Below are positions 24,701-34,545 of a stretch of DNA of 64,000 nucleotides, piece by piece; position 1 is the stretch's first letter, and the number at the start of each line of letters is the position of its first letter. Position numbers and translations under genes: made by a program. This DNA comes from Euptelea pleiosperma. Taxonomy: Eukaryota > Streptophyta > Magnoliopsida > Ranunculales > Eupteleaceae. Below the pieces are notes generated by a model that was not told where the DNA came from, searched no databases, and saw nothing but the letters and a program-made list of their open reading frames with translations. The stretch is taken from the NCBI GenBank assembly GCA_035048495.1, contig CM068551.1:17548248-17612247 (forward strand), in the 5' to 3' direction.

Positions 24701-27700
24701 TTTTTGTCATCTTTCTCTGCTCATTTGGTTTCCATTCTTTTTTACACTGTACTGTTAGTACGACTAGAGCTTCCTCTGATATCAGGAAGATCTTTATATA
24801 ATTTGAGGTACATTAATGAGTGGGGCTTGCATCCCTTGGGGAGTAATTTATTTCAATATCAGGCCTATCTGCAATATTAGTGTTCTAGCAAACACCACAC
24901 TTGAAAGTTTTGCATTATTATCTGATTCTGTTTAGTAGCCCATAGGCAATTACAAACATGCACTTTCTAACATTCTATTTTTAGTGCCAATTTATTTTGT
25001 TGATTCACTGGCTAAATGAATTAGGCCTATCTGCAATATTAGTGTTCTAGCAAACACTACACTTGAAAGTTTTGCTTTATTATCTGATTCTGTTTAGTAG
25101 CCCGTAGGCAATTACAAACATGCACTTTCTAACATTCTATTGTTAGTGCAAATTTATTTAGTTGATTCACTGGGCAAATGAATTTTAAAGTGGTTCATTT
25201 AAATGTTCACAACTGAAGTAAATGCTGAAATTGTTTTGGTTTTGAATGTGTACTAGTTCATCCTCATTCTTTCTGCATTTTTCTGGACCATTGATGACTT
25301 TAGAACAGGACATCTGTTGCTGAATCATTGTTTGCTTGATTCAGCTCCAGTAGGCACTTCCGTTATGGAACTCGTTCTCATGAATTGTTTCTTTTTGCCT
25401 TGTGAGCTATGAAGGAGGTGGGCCATGTGGCACATGGAATTGGTGGATCTTGGTGTTCTGTGAATTAAAGTTTACCCAGCATTAACCACATGCAAGCATA
25501 AAAAACTTGGGTATGGATGGGCATGTTGTAAATGCATGGGGACGTTGGTGCTGACCCATAGGGTGGCAAGATACCATTTTTAAGTGTCTGGACTCCAGCT
25601 GATACCAGTTTGCTGTTTCCAAATGCTCGTTCATTGATCAAGCTCCTTAGGATTTCTTATAAAAAAAGCTCCTTGGGATTTCTGAAAGCCTGAATTATGC
25701 TCCATTTTTAGACCTTGTTTCTGTGAGAATCTTTACTGCTTGATTTGAAGCGATTATATGCTACTTCTCATGGTTTATTTAGATTGATGCTGGGCCTTTT
25801 TGAGTTGGTGTTTTCCCTGCTTTTTTTTTTTTTTGTAGATTTTCGTTGGTGGAATTTCAAAGGCTCTGTCATCTGATATGGTAAGTTGCTCAAGAAAGTT
25901 CCATTGCATTAATATAGGCAAGAAGTTTCATTTGTTCCACAACCAATTGTGTAACTGATAATTCATTACACTTCAAAGATGTTATTTTTTAACCACTGCC
26001 TATTTTTGTTTAGAGACTGAAACTTCTATGCTGGCATGCTGCTTTTTCCAGCTTATGGAGATTGTTAGTGCGTTTGGACTTTTGAAGGCTTATCGCTTTC
26101 AGGTTAACGAGGATTTCGATGAACCATCTGCCTTTTTGGAGGTACTAGAGCACCGAAGCTATGCTTTGGTTTACTGTTGTTTCTTTTCATTTTTATGTCC
26201 GTAGAAGGTGACACTAATTTGAAAATTATTTCAGCTTTCTTCTCATTTGATTGGATACCCTCATGGAATATTTTTATCATGTTTTGCAATCCTGATATTA
26301 GTTGTGACTTGTGAGGAGTGGAGTTTTTTTTGCTAACCATGTAAAATGTTGATAATCTAATAATTGATTACCACTGTTTTACTATCATTTTCCCACATTG
26401 TTTTCTATCTAAGCATTTCTTTTTATGTTTAAGATTATTTTGCATAATCAGAGGGCTTAAATGTCTTTAGGTCGACCATTATTAGCTCACTAAATAGTAA
26501 TGACAGCTTAATCTACTATACATTTATTATTATAATTATTATAATCTGCTTTTCTTTTTCTTTTTTTGTTTTTTAAACCATGTACATGATTTGGCTAATG
26601 TCCAATCTTAACAAATCCCGATTTGAGGTGATGCACCAGGAATTCCCAAAATTAGATAGCTGTTCTTTGACTTAGCAATTTTTTTAGAGATTTAAGAATT
26701 TGTAATGCCAACATTCTCATCAGTGGAATACTTGGACGGTGCCACTTGAAAAAAATTTGCGAACGCAAGCGAGAGAAACACTTTTGCATTTTCTAATGAT
26801 TTAATGATTTCTAGGATCACATATGAATAACTTTAAATGGAAAAAAGCACATATAACTTTACTAGTTATGAAATTAGACTCGGTTGACTATGCACATAAA
26901 CACATACATGAATCTCATCTTTTAGACTCAATTGGAAGATGTTTCATCGCCCTAGAGCGGTTGGGATTTTTGAAAATAAGAAGGCCTTGAGAAATGAATA
27001 CATCTCAAGGATATCCTCCGTCTGCACGATATCCATCTACCATCTTCAGGTCAGGATAGAAGGATCTGGATTTGGACCAAAGATGGCTCGTTTTCGGTTT
27101 GTTCCTACTATGAGGTTTTACACTCTTCAGTCGGGCCCACTTTCCCTGCCTCTAAGGTTTGGAACTCTTATCCCCTCTAAGGTGGCTTTCTTTACTTGGG
27201 AGGGCTCACTGGGCAAGATTTTGATAGTGGACTGGTTGCGTTCTAAAGGTATTATCCTAGCAGACTATTGTTGGATGTTCCATCACTATGGCAAAACAAT
27301 GGACCATCTTTTGTTTCAGTGCGATGCGACCAAGGAGGTTTGGTCTTCTTTCTTCTTTGAGTTCAGGATGAGCTGGGTGATGCTAGGTACCCTTATGGAT
27401 ATTATCCTTAGCTAGCGGTCCAAAGCCTTTTCCGCTAGAGGAAGCATTTTATGGATGATGTTGCCTTTCGCTATCGTTTGGGCTTGTGGAAGGAGAGGAA
27501 CCAAAGGGCTTTTGAGGGCGAGAGTGAAAACACGGCATCGGTCATTCTCAATATTAAGGGAATGTTGTTTTTGTGGTCCAGGGTATTCTTGGAATGCATG
27601 GGTCTTTTTTCGAGGACTTTGTTTTTTCGTATGGACTCTCTTTGTGCTAGGGATTGACGTCTTTGGCCCTTGTCTTTTTTGGGGTTTCCGGTTCTTCTGG

Positions 27701-30700
27701 GTCTCTCTTGGCTTTGTAGGTCATCTCAACCTCTTTAAGCGAGGTTTTGTAAGCCTTTCTCTCGTTTTTCAATAAAGCTTATACTTACAAAAAAAAAAAA
27801 AGATTTTCAACCTTGGAGGGCTAGGAATGTGGATAAGGGTTATCAGTAACAAGCACTAAAGTAGCGATATGGTTAGGACAGCCAGGAATTGGTACATCAC
27901 TCCGTCTATTGTGCCGTAGTGAGGTTTGGATCATTAAGGACTTTGAAGAGCTAAGGAAGGGGGGGTTAGATTGAAAGTGGGTGGAAGAGATACAATAATA
28001 TTATTAATGGTGTTTAGTTGGAAAGTATGCGATGCTTTTGTCTGATTTTTTAGGCTTACATATATCAGGGAGATGGTGTTTAGAGATTACTTTGAGAGGG
28101 TAAACTATAGCGTGGTGGACACTACTAATGGTGCTAGATTTTTAGGAGTGAAAAAAGAGAGGTAAAACATGTATTCTCCTTAGTTGTCTAGAGGCACCTT
28201 TTTTCCTTATAAAGGGGAAGATTGCAGGATAGGAATGGGATCTGAGAATGTACTCATTTTATGAGGTGGTTGGTGGGAGGTGCAAGTCGAACTCATTGGC
28301 GGCTAAGATTCGGGGAAAACGATTTCCCCAGAGGGTCAGTCCTTCAATGAATTGTTTGAGATACTAACATGGAGCATCTAGTTTGTATAGGAATCCTTAT
28401 TTAGGGCTGTATAAAGATCAAGAGTAGCCTTAGGTCCTCATTCTGCAAATATTATGCTTAGGTCACATGCACATATATTCCCCTCCTATGCTACATGACA
28501 AGAACCCATTTGATCCTGTCTGAGCTTGCTAATTAATGGTCAAGATTTCTCCTTGTCCACATGTATTGATCGTAATAGACAGTGTTGGCTGTTGATTTGC
28601 CATGTGTATTGATTTTACCCCAACCTACCAACTTGATCACAGCCTCTGGAGTTCATCTAATCCTCATCTTAACCAGTAATCATGTATGAAATCAGACAGC
28701 CTTGTTGGCTGATCAGGGGACCGCATGGCTGCTAAAACTTTGCGGTTAAACTCGGTGATGTGTGAGTTTGTGAGAGTTGGATACTTATGCAATCAAGGTG
28801 TTTAATCTAAGAGATCTTGTTTCTCAAAAGGCCAAAGCCAAGAATTACACCCACAGTTTGTCATGCAAACTTGTTGCAAACCTGATTAGTAACATCACGG
28901 AGTCAACATTGAACTTCTTGATATCCTTGACGAGTCTGAACCTTATCACTTCCATCAGTTGACATGTCCCTGCTTAGAATATGTTGAGCTATGCCTCTCA
29001 ACTTAGCACAAGGATTGGTTGCTAATGACAAATTTACTGCAAAGACCACGGATCTTGTGTTTTTTCGTAGGTAATCCTTGTCAAGTGTTTCACTTAGATG
29101 TTATTAGGAGCATTTATCTTCTTTTATTCCAAAAAAAAAAAATCTTCAGTTTGGTAAGTTCGATGAAGGGACTATTTGGTTCTTGCTTTGAACATTGTTG
29201 GCCTGAGAATCTCTTAAATTCGATTGGTTGCTATGTTCTCTTCTTTGTTATTTTGTCATTTGTATGTCCTCTTTGTATATCCTTGAAAAGTTGGTGACCT
29301 TCGTAAGATGATATTGTTTCAGTACGTAGACCAGTCAATCACTCTCAAGGCATGTGCTGGACTGAATGGGATGAAGTTAGGAGGGCAAGTCTTAACTGTT
29401 GTTCAAGCTGCTCCCGATGCCTTTGTCGAGGTATTTATCACTTCCTTTTGTTTTATATTTTTTTTCTCATTAAACTAAATCTCAGAAAATATTTCTCGGT
29501 TATGGCGATGAAGTATATAGTTTGTCCTCTTTGTTCCATTGTCTGACTTAAGAAGTTAAGATCTCTTTATTATCTGAAGTTGTAACCAAGAGAACATAAC
29601 AGGAAAATACTGAGAGACCTCCATTCTATGGGATTCCTGAGCATGCAAAGTCACTACTTTCAAAACCCACGAATGTCCTGATGCTCAAAAATGTGGTACT
29701 GTATTTGAGGCTTATATTATTTATTTTGGTTTGGCATTCATCTTTATTTTCTTCCTGTTTATCTGATTATGGGTTTATATGCTCAATCTTATTTAGTTTA
29801 ATCGAGAGGATCTTATATTGCTATCTGGACCTGAACTGGAAGAAACGTTGGAAGATATACGGTTGGAGTGTGCCAGGTCTGGTGACAAATTCTCTTTTTA
29901 TTTGAATTTACTTCGATACTTTTACCATTTTCTGTTGTAGCATCAGTTAAACCCTGCAATAACCCTGCAGGTTTGGCACCGTCAAGTCTATAAATATTGT
30001 CAGGTATGATAGCAGTTGTGCCACTGCCCCTGAAGCATTTGAAGTCACCAACCAAACCGATGTGAGGAGGGCGTCGCAAGACGCAGATGCTGAAGTCTAT
30101 ACCAAGAAAACAGAAACCACTGAGGACGACATCATCTCTGGAGAAAATAGCAGACCAGAGCCTCCAAAGGATAGCAGAGAACATCTAGATGATGGAGATG
30201 TGGAAGATAATAGAACTAGTGATGATAAACCTGAGGATCTTCTTGTAAGGGATGGATCGAGTGAACCATGTCAACTTTACAGTACTGTAGCTCCCGAAGT
30301 ACCAACGTGTCACCCCAATACTGATGCGACTCCTCAACAATCCCCCGCCCTTCTTGATACTACTGAAGATCAATCAGCCTTCAATGATGATAACTGTGGT
30401 AAGGTTAGCAACTCTAGCATGGGAAACAGTTTGATGGTTGAAAAAGAGTTGAAACAGAGGGGAAGCCAATGGAAAGTTGCAGGATGCTCCTATTGAATCA
30501 AATGATGTTGTCCGAAGGGAATCGGATATTAGTGAGAAAGGTGAAAGTAAGCAGCAGGCCAACGATATTGATGATGGTTTTGAACAGGGGTGTGTTCTCG
30601 TGGAGTATGCTAGAACAGAGGCCTCTTGCATGGCAGCACATTGTCTGCATGGACGGCTCTATGGAGACTGGATTGTGGAGGTGGGTTACATCGCTCAGGA

Positions 30701-30728
30701 TCTATACTTGTCAAGGTTTCCAAAATGA
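13170..30728 (+). CDS. U2AF large subunit-like RRM/UHM splicing protein
   Basis: Predicted exons: 13170-14594, 14714-14851, 24566-24637, 25839-25880, 26052-26141, 29323-29430, 29603-29695, 29797-29876, 29971-30403 and 30483-30728, all with GT-AG borders and matching phase, giving about 908 residues. Residues 1-430 are basic, Ser/Arg/Lys/Glu-rich (RS-like). RRM1 is about 433-517 (LYVENVPAS; KAQALVEF). RRM2 is about 544-621 (IFVGGI; AFLEY). A C-terminal U2AF-homology RRM starts near 650 (NVLMLKNV), is interrupted by about 160 acidic residues, and resumes GCVLVEY...GRLYGDW. This layout matches U2AF65, which binds the polypyrimidine tract in the nucleus; the protein's own targets are unknown. Start chosen at the first ATG of the RS-like frame. 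Without the last 79-nt intron, a one-base shift near 30450-30480 would be required. Confidence 0.88.
14714..14851 (+). CDS. Gene 1 coding exon 2 (second half of RRM1)
   Basis: 46 codons in phase 0 after TTTTACTGCAG and before GTAAGA. It supplies the RNP1-type strand KAQALVEFLTPEDATTAL and the C-terminal strand GSILKIRRPKDF. RNP1 lacks the usual aromatic pair, as is common in U2AF-type RRM1. Confidence 0.92.
15443..15484. repeat. Perfect 16-bp stem-loop
   Basis: ACTGCCATGTCAGTCA, a 10-nt loop, then its exact complement TGACTGACATGGCAGT. Located in the large intron of gene 1. Could be a MITE core, or chance; no function is implied. Confidence 0.8.
15940..16330 (+). pseudogene. LINE fragment, plus strand
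   Basis: Starts GGGAAAATGGCTTTGGAGG. The implied protein (KWLWR...NSLWRRV...KYRF) resembles the post-RT region of plant L1 LINEs (W-W-R-F..E...LW..V...KYG), with stops throughout. Boundaries are uncertain and the similarity decays rightward. Confidence 0.5.
17464..18520 (-). pseudogene. LINE 3' ORF fragment with zf-RVT domain
   Basis: The minus strand reads SPSKVSSFIWTTTLDKIL, VDHLNSRGMMLPNKCSLC, then SAESVDHLMMHCPFFAIW. The CxxC...HxxxxC pattern is the zf-RVT zinc-binding domain at the end of plant L1 ORF2. Upstream (toward 18500) are degenerate pieces typical of the linker (WRWNPKGVFSVRSFF). Broken by stops. Confidence 0.85.
21630..21726. repeat. Compound microsatellite (TG)n, (CT)n, (TA)n
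   Basis: GTGTGTGTGTGTGTG from about 21652, TATC units, CTCTCTCTC, then about fourteen TA repeats to 21720. Likely length-polymorphic. Confidence 0.9.
22687..23608. mobile_element. Harbinger-like DNA element, 922 bp
   Basis: Ends GGGTCCATTTGGTAA and the complement GGGACCGTTTGGTAACAA, with 3-bp GAA repeated at 22684-22686 and 23609-23611. The interior has repeated GGATCC/TCGGATC motifs near 23090-23480 and a (CT)n run at 22978-22997. No transposase seen. A 3-bp duplication suggests PIF/Harbinger, but GAA is not the usual TWA, so the assignment is tentative. Confidence 0.6.
24566..24637 (+). CDS. Gene 1 coding exon 3 (RRM1-RRM2 linker)
   Basis: 24 codons, TGVREKPVAAVHEISDIVKD then SPHK, after TTTTCATGCAG and before GTACGG. 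It follows the 9.7-kb intron. The linker ends right before the first strand of RRM2. Confidence 0.85.
24861..25183. repeat. Tandem duplication, about 162-bp unit
   Basis: The block beginning AGGCCTATCTGCAATATTAG at 24861 is repeated directly at 25023 with about half a dozen substitutions. It lies in the gene 1 intron after coding exon 3. Confidence 0.93.
25839..25880 (+). CDS. Gene 1 coding exon 4 (RRM2 strand 1)
   Basis: A 14-codon micro-exon, IFVGGISKALSSDM, preceded by a T-tract and TTTTGTAG and followed by GTAAGT. It carries the RNP2 motif of RRM2. Confidence 0.9.
26052..26141 (+). CDS. Gene 1 coding exon 5 (RRM2 middle)
   Basis: 30 codons, LMEIVSAFGLLKAYRF then QVNEDFDEPSAFLE, between CTTTTTCCAG and GTACTA. 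Supplies helix 1, the second strand and the start of RNP1 (AFLE|Y). Confidence 0.9.
26940..27802 (+). pseudogene. LINE 3' end with poly(A)
   Basis: The plus strand reads IPSKVAFFTWEGSLGKILIV then a degenerate zinc segment (MDHLLFQCDATKEVWSSFF), FAIVWACGRR in another frame, and ends AATAAAGCTTATACTTAC followed by a poly(A) tract at about 27788-27801. This is a 5'-truncated L1-type LINE within a gene 1 intron, in the same orientation as the gene, so it brings an AATAAA signal into the pre-mRNA. Confidence 0.9.
27803..29322 (+). other. Rest of gene 1 intron 5
   Basis: No gene or clear repeat terminus seen. There is a short A-tract near 29130. It ends in the acceptor GATATTGTTTCAG. Confidence 0.5.
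29323..29430 (+). CDS. Gene 1 coding exon 6 (RRM2 end)
   Basis: 36 codons beginning YVDQSITLKACAGLNGMKL and ending QAAPDAFVE, between TTGTTTCAG and GTATTT. Completes RRM2. The intron before it (26142-29322) is enlarged by a LINE 3' fragment. Confidence 0.92.
29603..29695 (+). CDS. Gene 1 coding exon 7 (linker and UHM strand 1)
   Basis: 31 codons, ENTERPPFYGIPEHAKSLL through SKPTNVLMLKNV, between CATAACAG and GTACTG. NVLMLKNV is the first strand of the C-terminal U2AF-homology RRM. Confidence 0.92.
29797..29876 (+). CDS. Gene 1 coding exon 8 (UHM helix 1)
   Basis: 80 nt ending in phase 2 (AG|G). Encodes FNREDLILLSGPELEETLED and IRLECAR, the acidic helix typical of UHM domains (compare the LEE-containing helix of U2AF65). 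Confidence 0.92.
29971..30403 (+). CDS. Gene 1 coding exon 9 (UHM strand 2 and acidic insert)
   Basis: Begins FGTVKSINIVRYDS, then a long Asp/Glu/Ser/Thr-rich insert that separates the UHM halves. The proposed donor is AAG|GTTAGC at 30404. Reading straight on instead gives 31 more codons and a stop at 30494-30496, leaving the conserved UHM end out of frame. Confidence 0.75.
30483..30728 (+). CDS. Gene 1 terminal coding exon (UHM end)
   Basis: Starts after AAGTTGCAG and reads DAPIESNDVVRRESDISEKG, then GCVLVEYARTEASCMAAHCL, GRLYGDWIVEVGYI and LSRFPK with TGA at 30726-30728. It holds the RNP1-like strand and an R-X-Y-type loop at the position of the UHM R-X-F motif. Joining it to 30403 by a 79-nt intron keeps the frame. 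Confidence 0.75.
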   Translation, partial: DAPIESNDVVRRESDISEKGESKQQANDIDDGFEQGCVLVEYARTEASCMAAHCLHGRLYGDWIVEVGYIAQDLYLSRFPK

Positions 30729-31733
30729 GGCTGTACTAATCAGGTACTGCATGGTTAGATCATCGATATCAGGTCTGGTGATGTTACCATCTTCGGTTAG
30801 TATCAAGTGTCATACTTTTTTATCCGCCGACTGTTCAACAGTTTTTAACACAGTTGTTAAAAGTGCTCCACCATTGGCGATGTTGGATTCTTTGGGAGGG
30901 AGGATTCATCTCAGCCTATTGCAGTTTGCTGCTTAGCTTTAGATTTTGTTAAAGGAGTGGATGAGAGGTCGTCCTTGCTCTGTAATGACATCCATCTTCA
31001 GGAGGACGAATGCGTCGTCGATATCCCTTTCCCCTATGGTTGTCTCAAAAGAGTTGTCATTACTTCAGTTAAATTAATTCTGCACGTCTGGTTGATTCTT
31101 CCCATCAGTTTAATTTTTCCCCACATGTGGGACACCTCTTTGATTGATCATAACCCAATGTCACTCTTTAATATCATCGTAGCTGTTGAATCGATCATTT
31201 CCCTTTGAACGATAAAGAGTTGCTTGAAATGTTAACGAAACATCTAAAAATCTCAGTTGATTTCATGGTAGAGATCGCTCATCATTATTGTTATTATGTG
31301 TAATTGATTAGATGGTAGCAGTCAATCTGTTGCCAATTGATTGCATTGCAAGGTTTGGAGTTTTCAAATCTAATTTGATTAATAATGGGTTTTCTTACGA
31401 GTTTGTTTACGAATCCTTATGTCAAGCAGTCCACATTATCTTCAGTGAAGTTCCTTTTCAATGTATATTTTCTGATGCTCAATCATAGTCAGCAACTTCC
31501 TGTTCTATTCGTGTATAATTCACAAATGTTATTTGATAAGCTCTGGTACCATAAAATGATTCGAGTGAGAGTGAGGTGGATGGTTATATTAGAGATTTGA
31601 ATAATCTCTTCTCATTATAGAAATTCCTGCCATAGTGACTAGACAATTTATTGAAATAAGGAATCATTTTGCTGATGTGGAGCAAGGTGATGTGTAACCA
31701 TGTGAGGGAATTGAGGACGTCCCATGGAGAAAA
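30729..31733 (+). other. Gene 1 3' UTR and downstream flank
   Basis: Sequence after the TGA. No obvious AATAAA was picked out, so the cleavage site is unknown. No further coding signal was recognised up to the foldback repeat. Confidence 0.45.
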
Positions 31734-31948
31734 GTTTTGATCCTGCAACTGAACTTTTTGATCAAGTGATCCTGCAACTTAAAAGTTAAGTGCCACCTGA
31801 CCTGGGGTTAAGGTGGCCCGTAACTGTAATTACCCTCAACAGTGGAGAAAAATTAACTGCAGTTAAGGGGCAATCTAAACCCCCCAGGACAGGTGGCATT
31901 AACTATAGGTTGCAGGACGCTGGATTGAAAAGTTCCAGGGTCAAAAAA
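31734..31948. repeat. Foldback MITE, about 215 bp
   Basis: The left arm TTTTGATCCTGCAACTGAAC through TTAAGTGCCACCTGACCTGG is complementary to the right arm AGGACAGGTGGCATTAACTA through GGTTGCAGGACGCTGG and AGGGTCAAAAA. Arms about 80-90 bp, imperfect. No target duplication defined. Confidence 0.75.
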
Positions 31949-32176
31949 TTTCTCCCTGTCATGTGTGGTTGACTTCCCGTGCGAACATCATATAACATTA
32001 TAATGGGTATAGTCTGGATCTTGCATGGTATGGATTCCAAAAGTTGATATACATGCCAATGTTGCCTATTTTTTGTTTTTGGGCAAGTAAGATGGGGTTA
32101 GGCGGACCCCGACTTGCAATAACAACAAAACAAATTACAACTGTTCGTATCTACATCCATTTTTTATCATGTTCTA

Positions 32177-34540
32177 TCTATATAACAAACGGGGAAGTTG
32201 TCTCCCCACTTACACCCCCTCTTATCTATTTAGACAAAGAAGGGCTGAGATCTTATCCCCAAAATAGATGGTGGATCTCAGCCATTCACACCCAATTTTG
32301 ACAAACGCTTTGTTGGAGAGTGCCATGGGCACGGGCCACCCACTATCTATATAACAAGTGACAGTGGTTGTCTTATACCCCTCTTATCTTATATGGCTTC
32401 AATATGAGTGGCTGAGATCCACTATGCTTCATATCGATGGCTGAGATTAACTCCCACTCGATTTTGACAAACACTTTGACTGGAAAGTGCCATGGGCACG
32501 GGCCACCCACGCATATAACAAGACAACTCAGTTGTATCCTCTTATCTTATCTATCCATCTAATGTGGACGGTTAGATAAAGAGTGGTTGAGATCAAATCC
32601 ATCGATCTAATGTAGACAGTTAGATTTCAGCCACTCAATCAGCCTAATTTGACCTCAATTTATTCAAATTTTGAATTTCAACACCGTTATTTTTTGTTAT
32701 TTCTGTTATTTTCCCATTTCTCCCTCTGTACTTTACAAATCGTTATAACAACTGTTATAATGGAAAAAATGGTAACGCCCCAGTCAGTTATACCGTTTTA
32801 GTGCCGAAGGCACCCAATTTTTGCAAATGCTTTTGTCGGAGAGTGCCGTGGGCACGGGCCATTTACTATTCTATATAACAAAACACATTGGTTGTCTTCC
32901 TACTTATACCTCCTCTTATAAGCATGAACAAAGAAGGGCCGAGATCTAATCCTCCCCCAAATGGAAGGTGGATCTCCGCCACTCACCTGATTTTGGCAAA
33001 TTCTTTGTCAAGGAGTGCTGATGGCACGGGGCACCCACTAGTCTATATAACAAAACAGGGAAGTTGTCTCCCCACTTATACCCCCTCTTATCTATTTTGA
33101 CAAAAGACGGCCAAGATCTTTTCCCCCAAATGACAGTGGATCTCAGCCAATCACACCTGATTTTGGCAAATGCTTTGACGGAGTGCCGAGGGCATGGGCC
33201 ACCCACAATAAATATAACAAGTGATGACTGTGATTTTCTTATACCCCCTCTTATCTTATATGGCTTCAATAATGAGTGGCTGAGATCTACTATGCTTCAT
33301 ATCGATGGCTGAGATTAACTCTCACACGATTTTGACAAACGCTTTGTCGAAATCCATCGATCTAATGTGGACGGTTAGATTTCTGCCACTCAATCCGCCT
33401 CATTTGACCTCAATTTATTCAAAATTTGAATTTCAACACCGTTATTTTTTGCTATTTCTGTTATTTTCTGATTTCCCCCTCTATGCTTTACAATCCATTA
33501 TAATGGAAAAAATGGTAACGCCTCAATCCGTTATACCATTTGAGTGCCGAAGGCACCCAATTTTTGCTAATGCTTTTGTCGGAGATCGAGTGCCGTGGGC
33601 ATGCGCCATTTACTATTTACCTACATATAAGGAATGAAATGGGTTGGATTTACATATAGCCCAAGGGTCAGGCTCAGGAAACCCACTTTTTATGCCTCGA
33701 GAGGGGTGTTACCGTTAAAACGGATTGAAACGGCCAGGGGCAAAAATAGAAAAAATGGATTTTAATGATTTTAACAGAAAAAAGTGGTGCTGAAATTCAA
33801 ATTTTAAAATTTGAAATTTGAAAATTAAAAATTTAAAAAAAAAAAATTAACGGAAATTTTACGGTTTTCTTATACCCCTCTTATCTTATATGGCTTCAAT
33901 AATGAGTGCCGAGATCCACTATGCTTCATATCGATGGCTGAGATTAACTCCCACCAGATTTTGACAAACACTTTGTCGGATAGTGCCGCGGACACGGGCC
34001 ACCCACGCATATATCCAGACAACTCAGTTGTATTCTCTTATCCATACATCTAATGTGGACGGTTATATAAAGAGTGGTTGAGATCAAATCCATCGGTTAG
34101 ATTTCAGCCACTCGATTCGCCTCATTTGACCTCAATTTATTCAAAATTTAAATTTCAACACTGTTATTTTTTGTTATTTATGTTAGTTTTTCATTTCTCC
34201 CTCTGTGCGTTACAATCCGTTATAACAGCCATTATAATAGAAAAAACGGTAACGCCCCAGTCCGTTATACCGTTTGAGTGGCGAAGGCACCCAATTTTTG
34301 CAAACGCTTTTGTCAAAGAGTGCCGTGGGCATGGGCCATTTACTATTCTATATAACAAAACACATTGGTTGCCTCCCTACTTATACCTCCTCTTATAAGC
34401 TTCAACAAAGAAGAGCCGAGATCTAATCCTCCCCCAAATGGACGGTGGATCTCCGCCACTCACCTGATTTTGGCAAAGTCTTTGTCGAGGAGTGCCGATG
34501 GCACGGGTCTATATAACAATGGACAGTGGTTGTCTTCCCA
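32177..34540. repeat. Tandem array of Helitron-like units
   Basis: About ten units, mostly 167-172 bp (starts near 32177, 32346, 32513, 32870, 33042, 33211, 33860, 34012, 34350 and 34508). Most begin TCTATATAACA and end with GTGCC-NNN-GGCAC, about ten bases, then CTAG or a variant. Three subtypes recur, suggesting a 1-2-3 higher-order pattern; subtype 3 is about 350 bp. An insertion with CCGTTTAAACGG-type sequence lies at 33655-33860. The 5' TC and 3' hairpin plus CTAG at unit junctions match Helitron ends, so head-to-tail concatemers of a non-autonomous Helitron is my best reading. Alternative: an ordinary satellite with coincidental ends. Confidence 0.8.
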
Positions 34541-34545
34541 CTTAT

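Noticed and set aside
30469..30936. 155-codon frame in a third reading frame
   Set aside because: It overlaps the conserved UHM end in another frame and shows no domain; the GCVLVEY frame is the real one.
32177..34540. Possible CRISPR-like or satellite reading of the array
   Set aside because: Units are about 170 bp and similar throughout, not short repeats with unique spacers, and the host is a plant.
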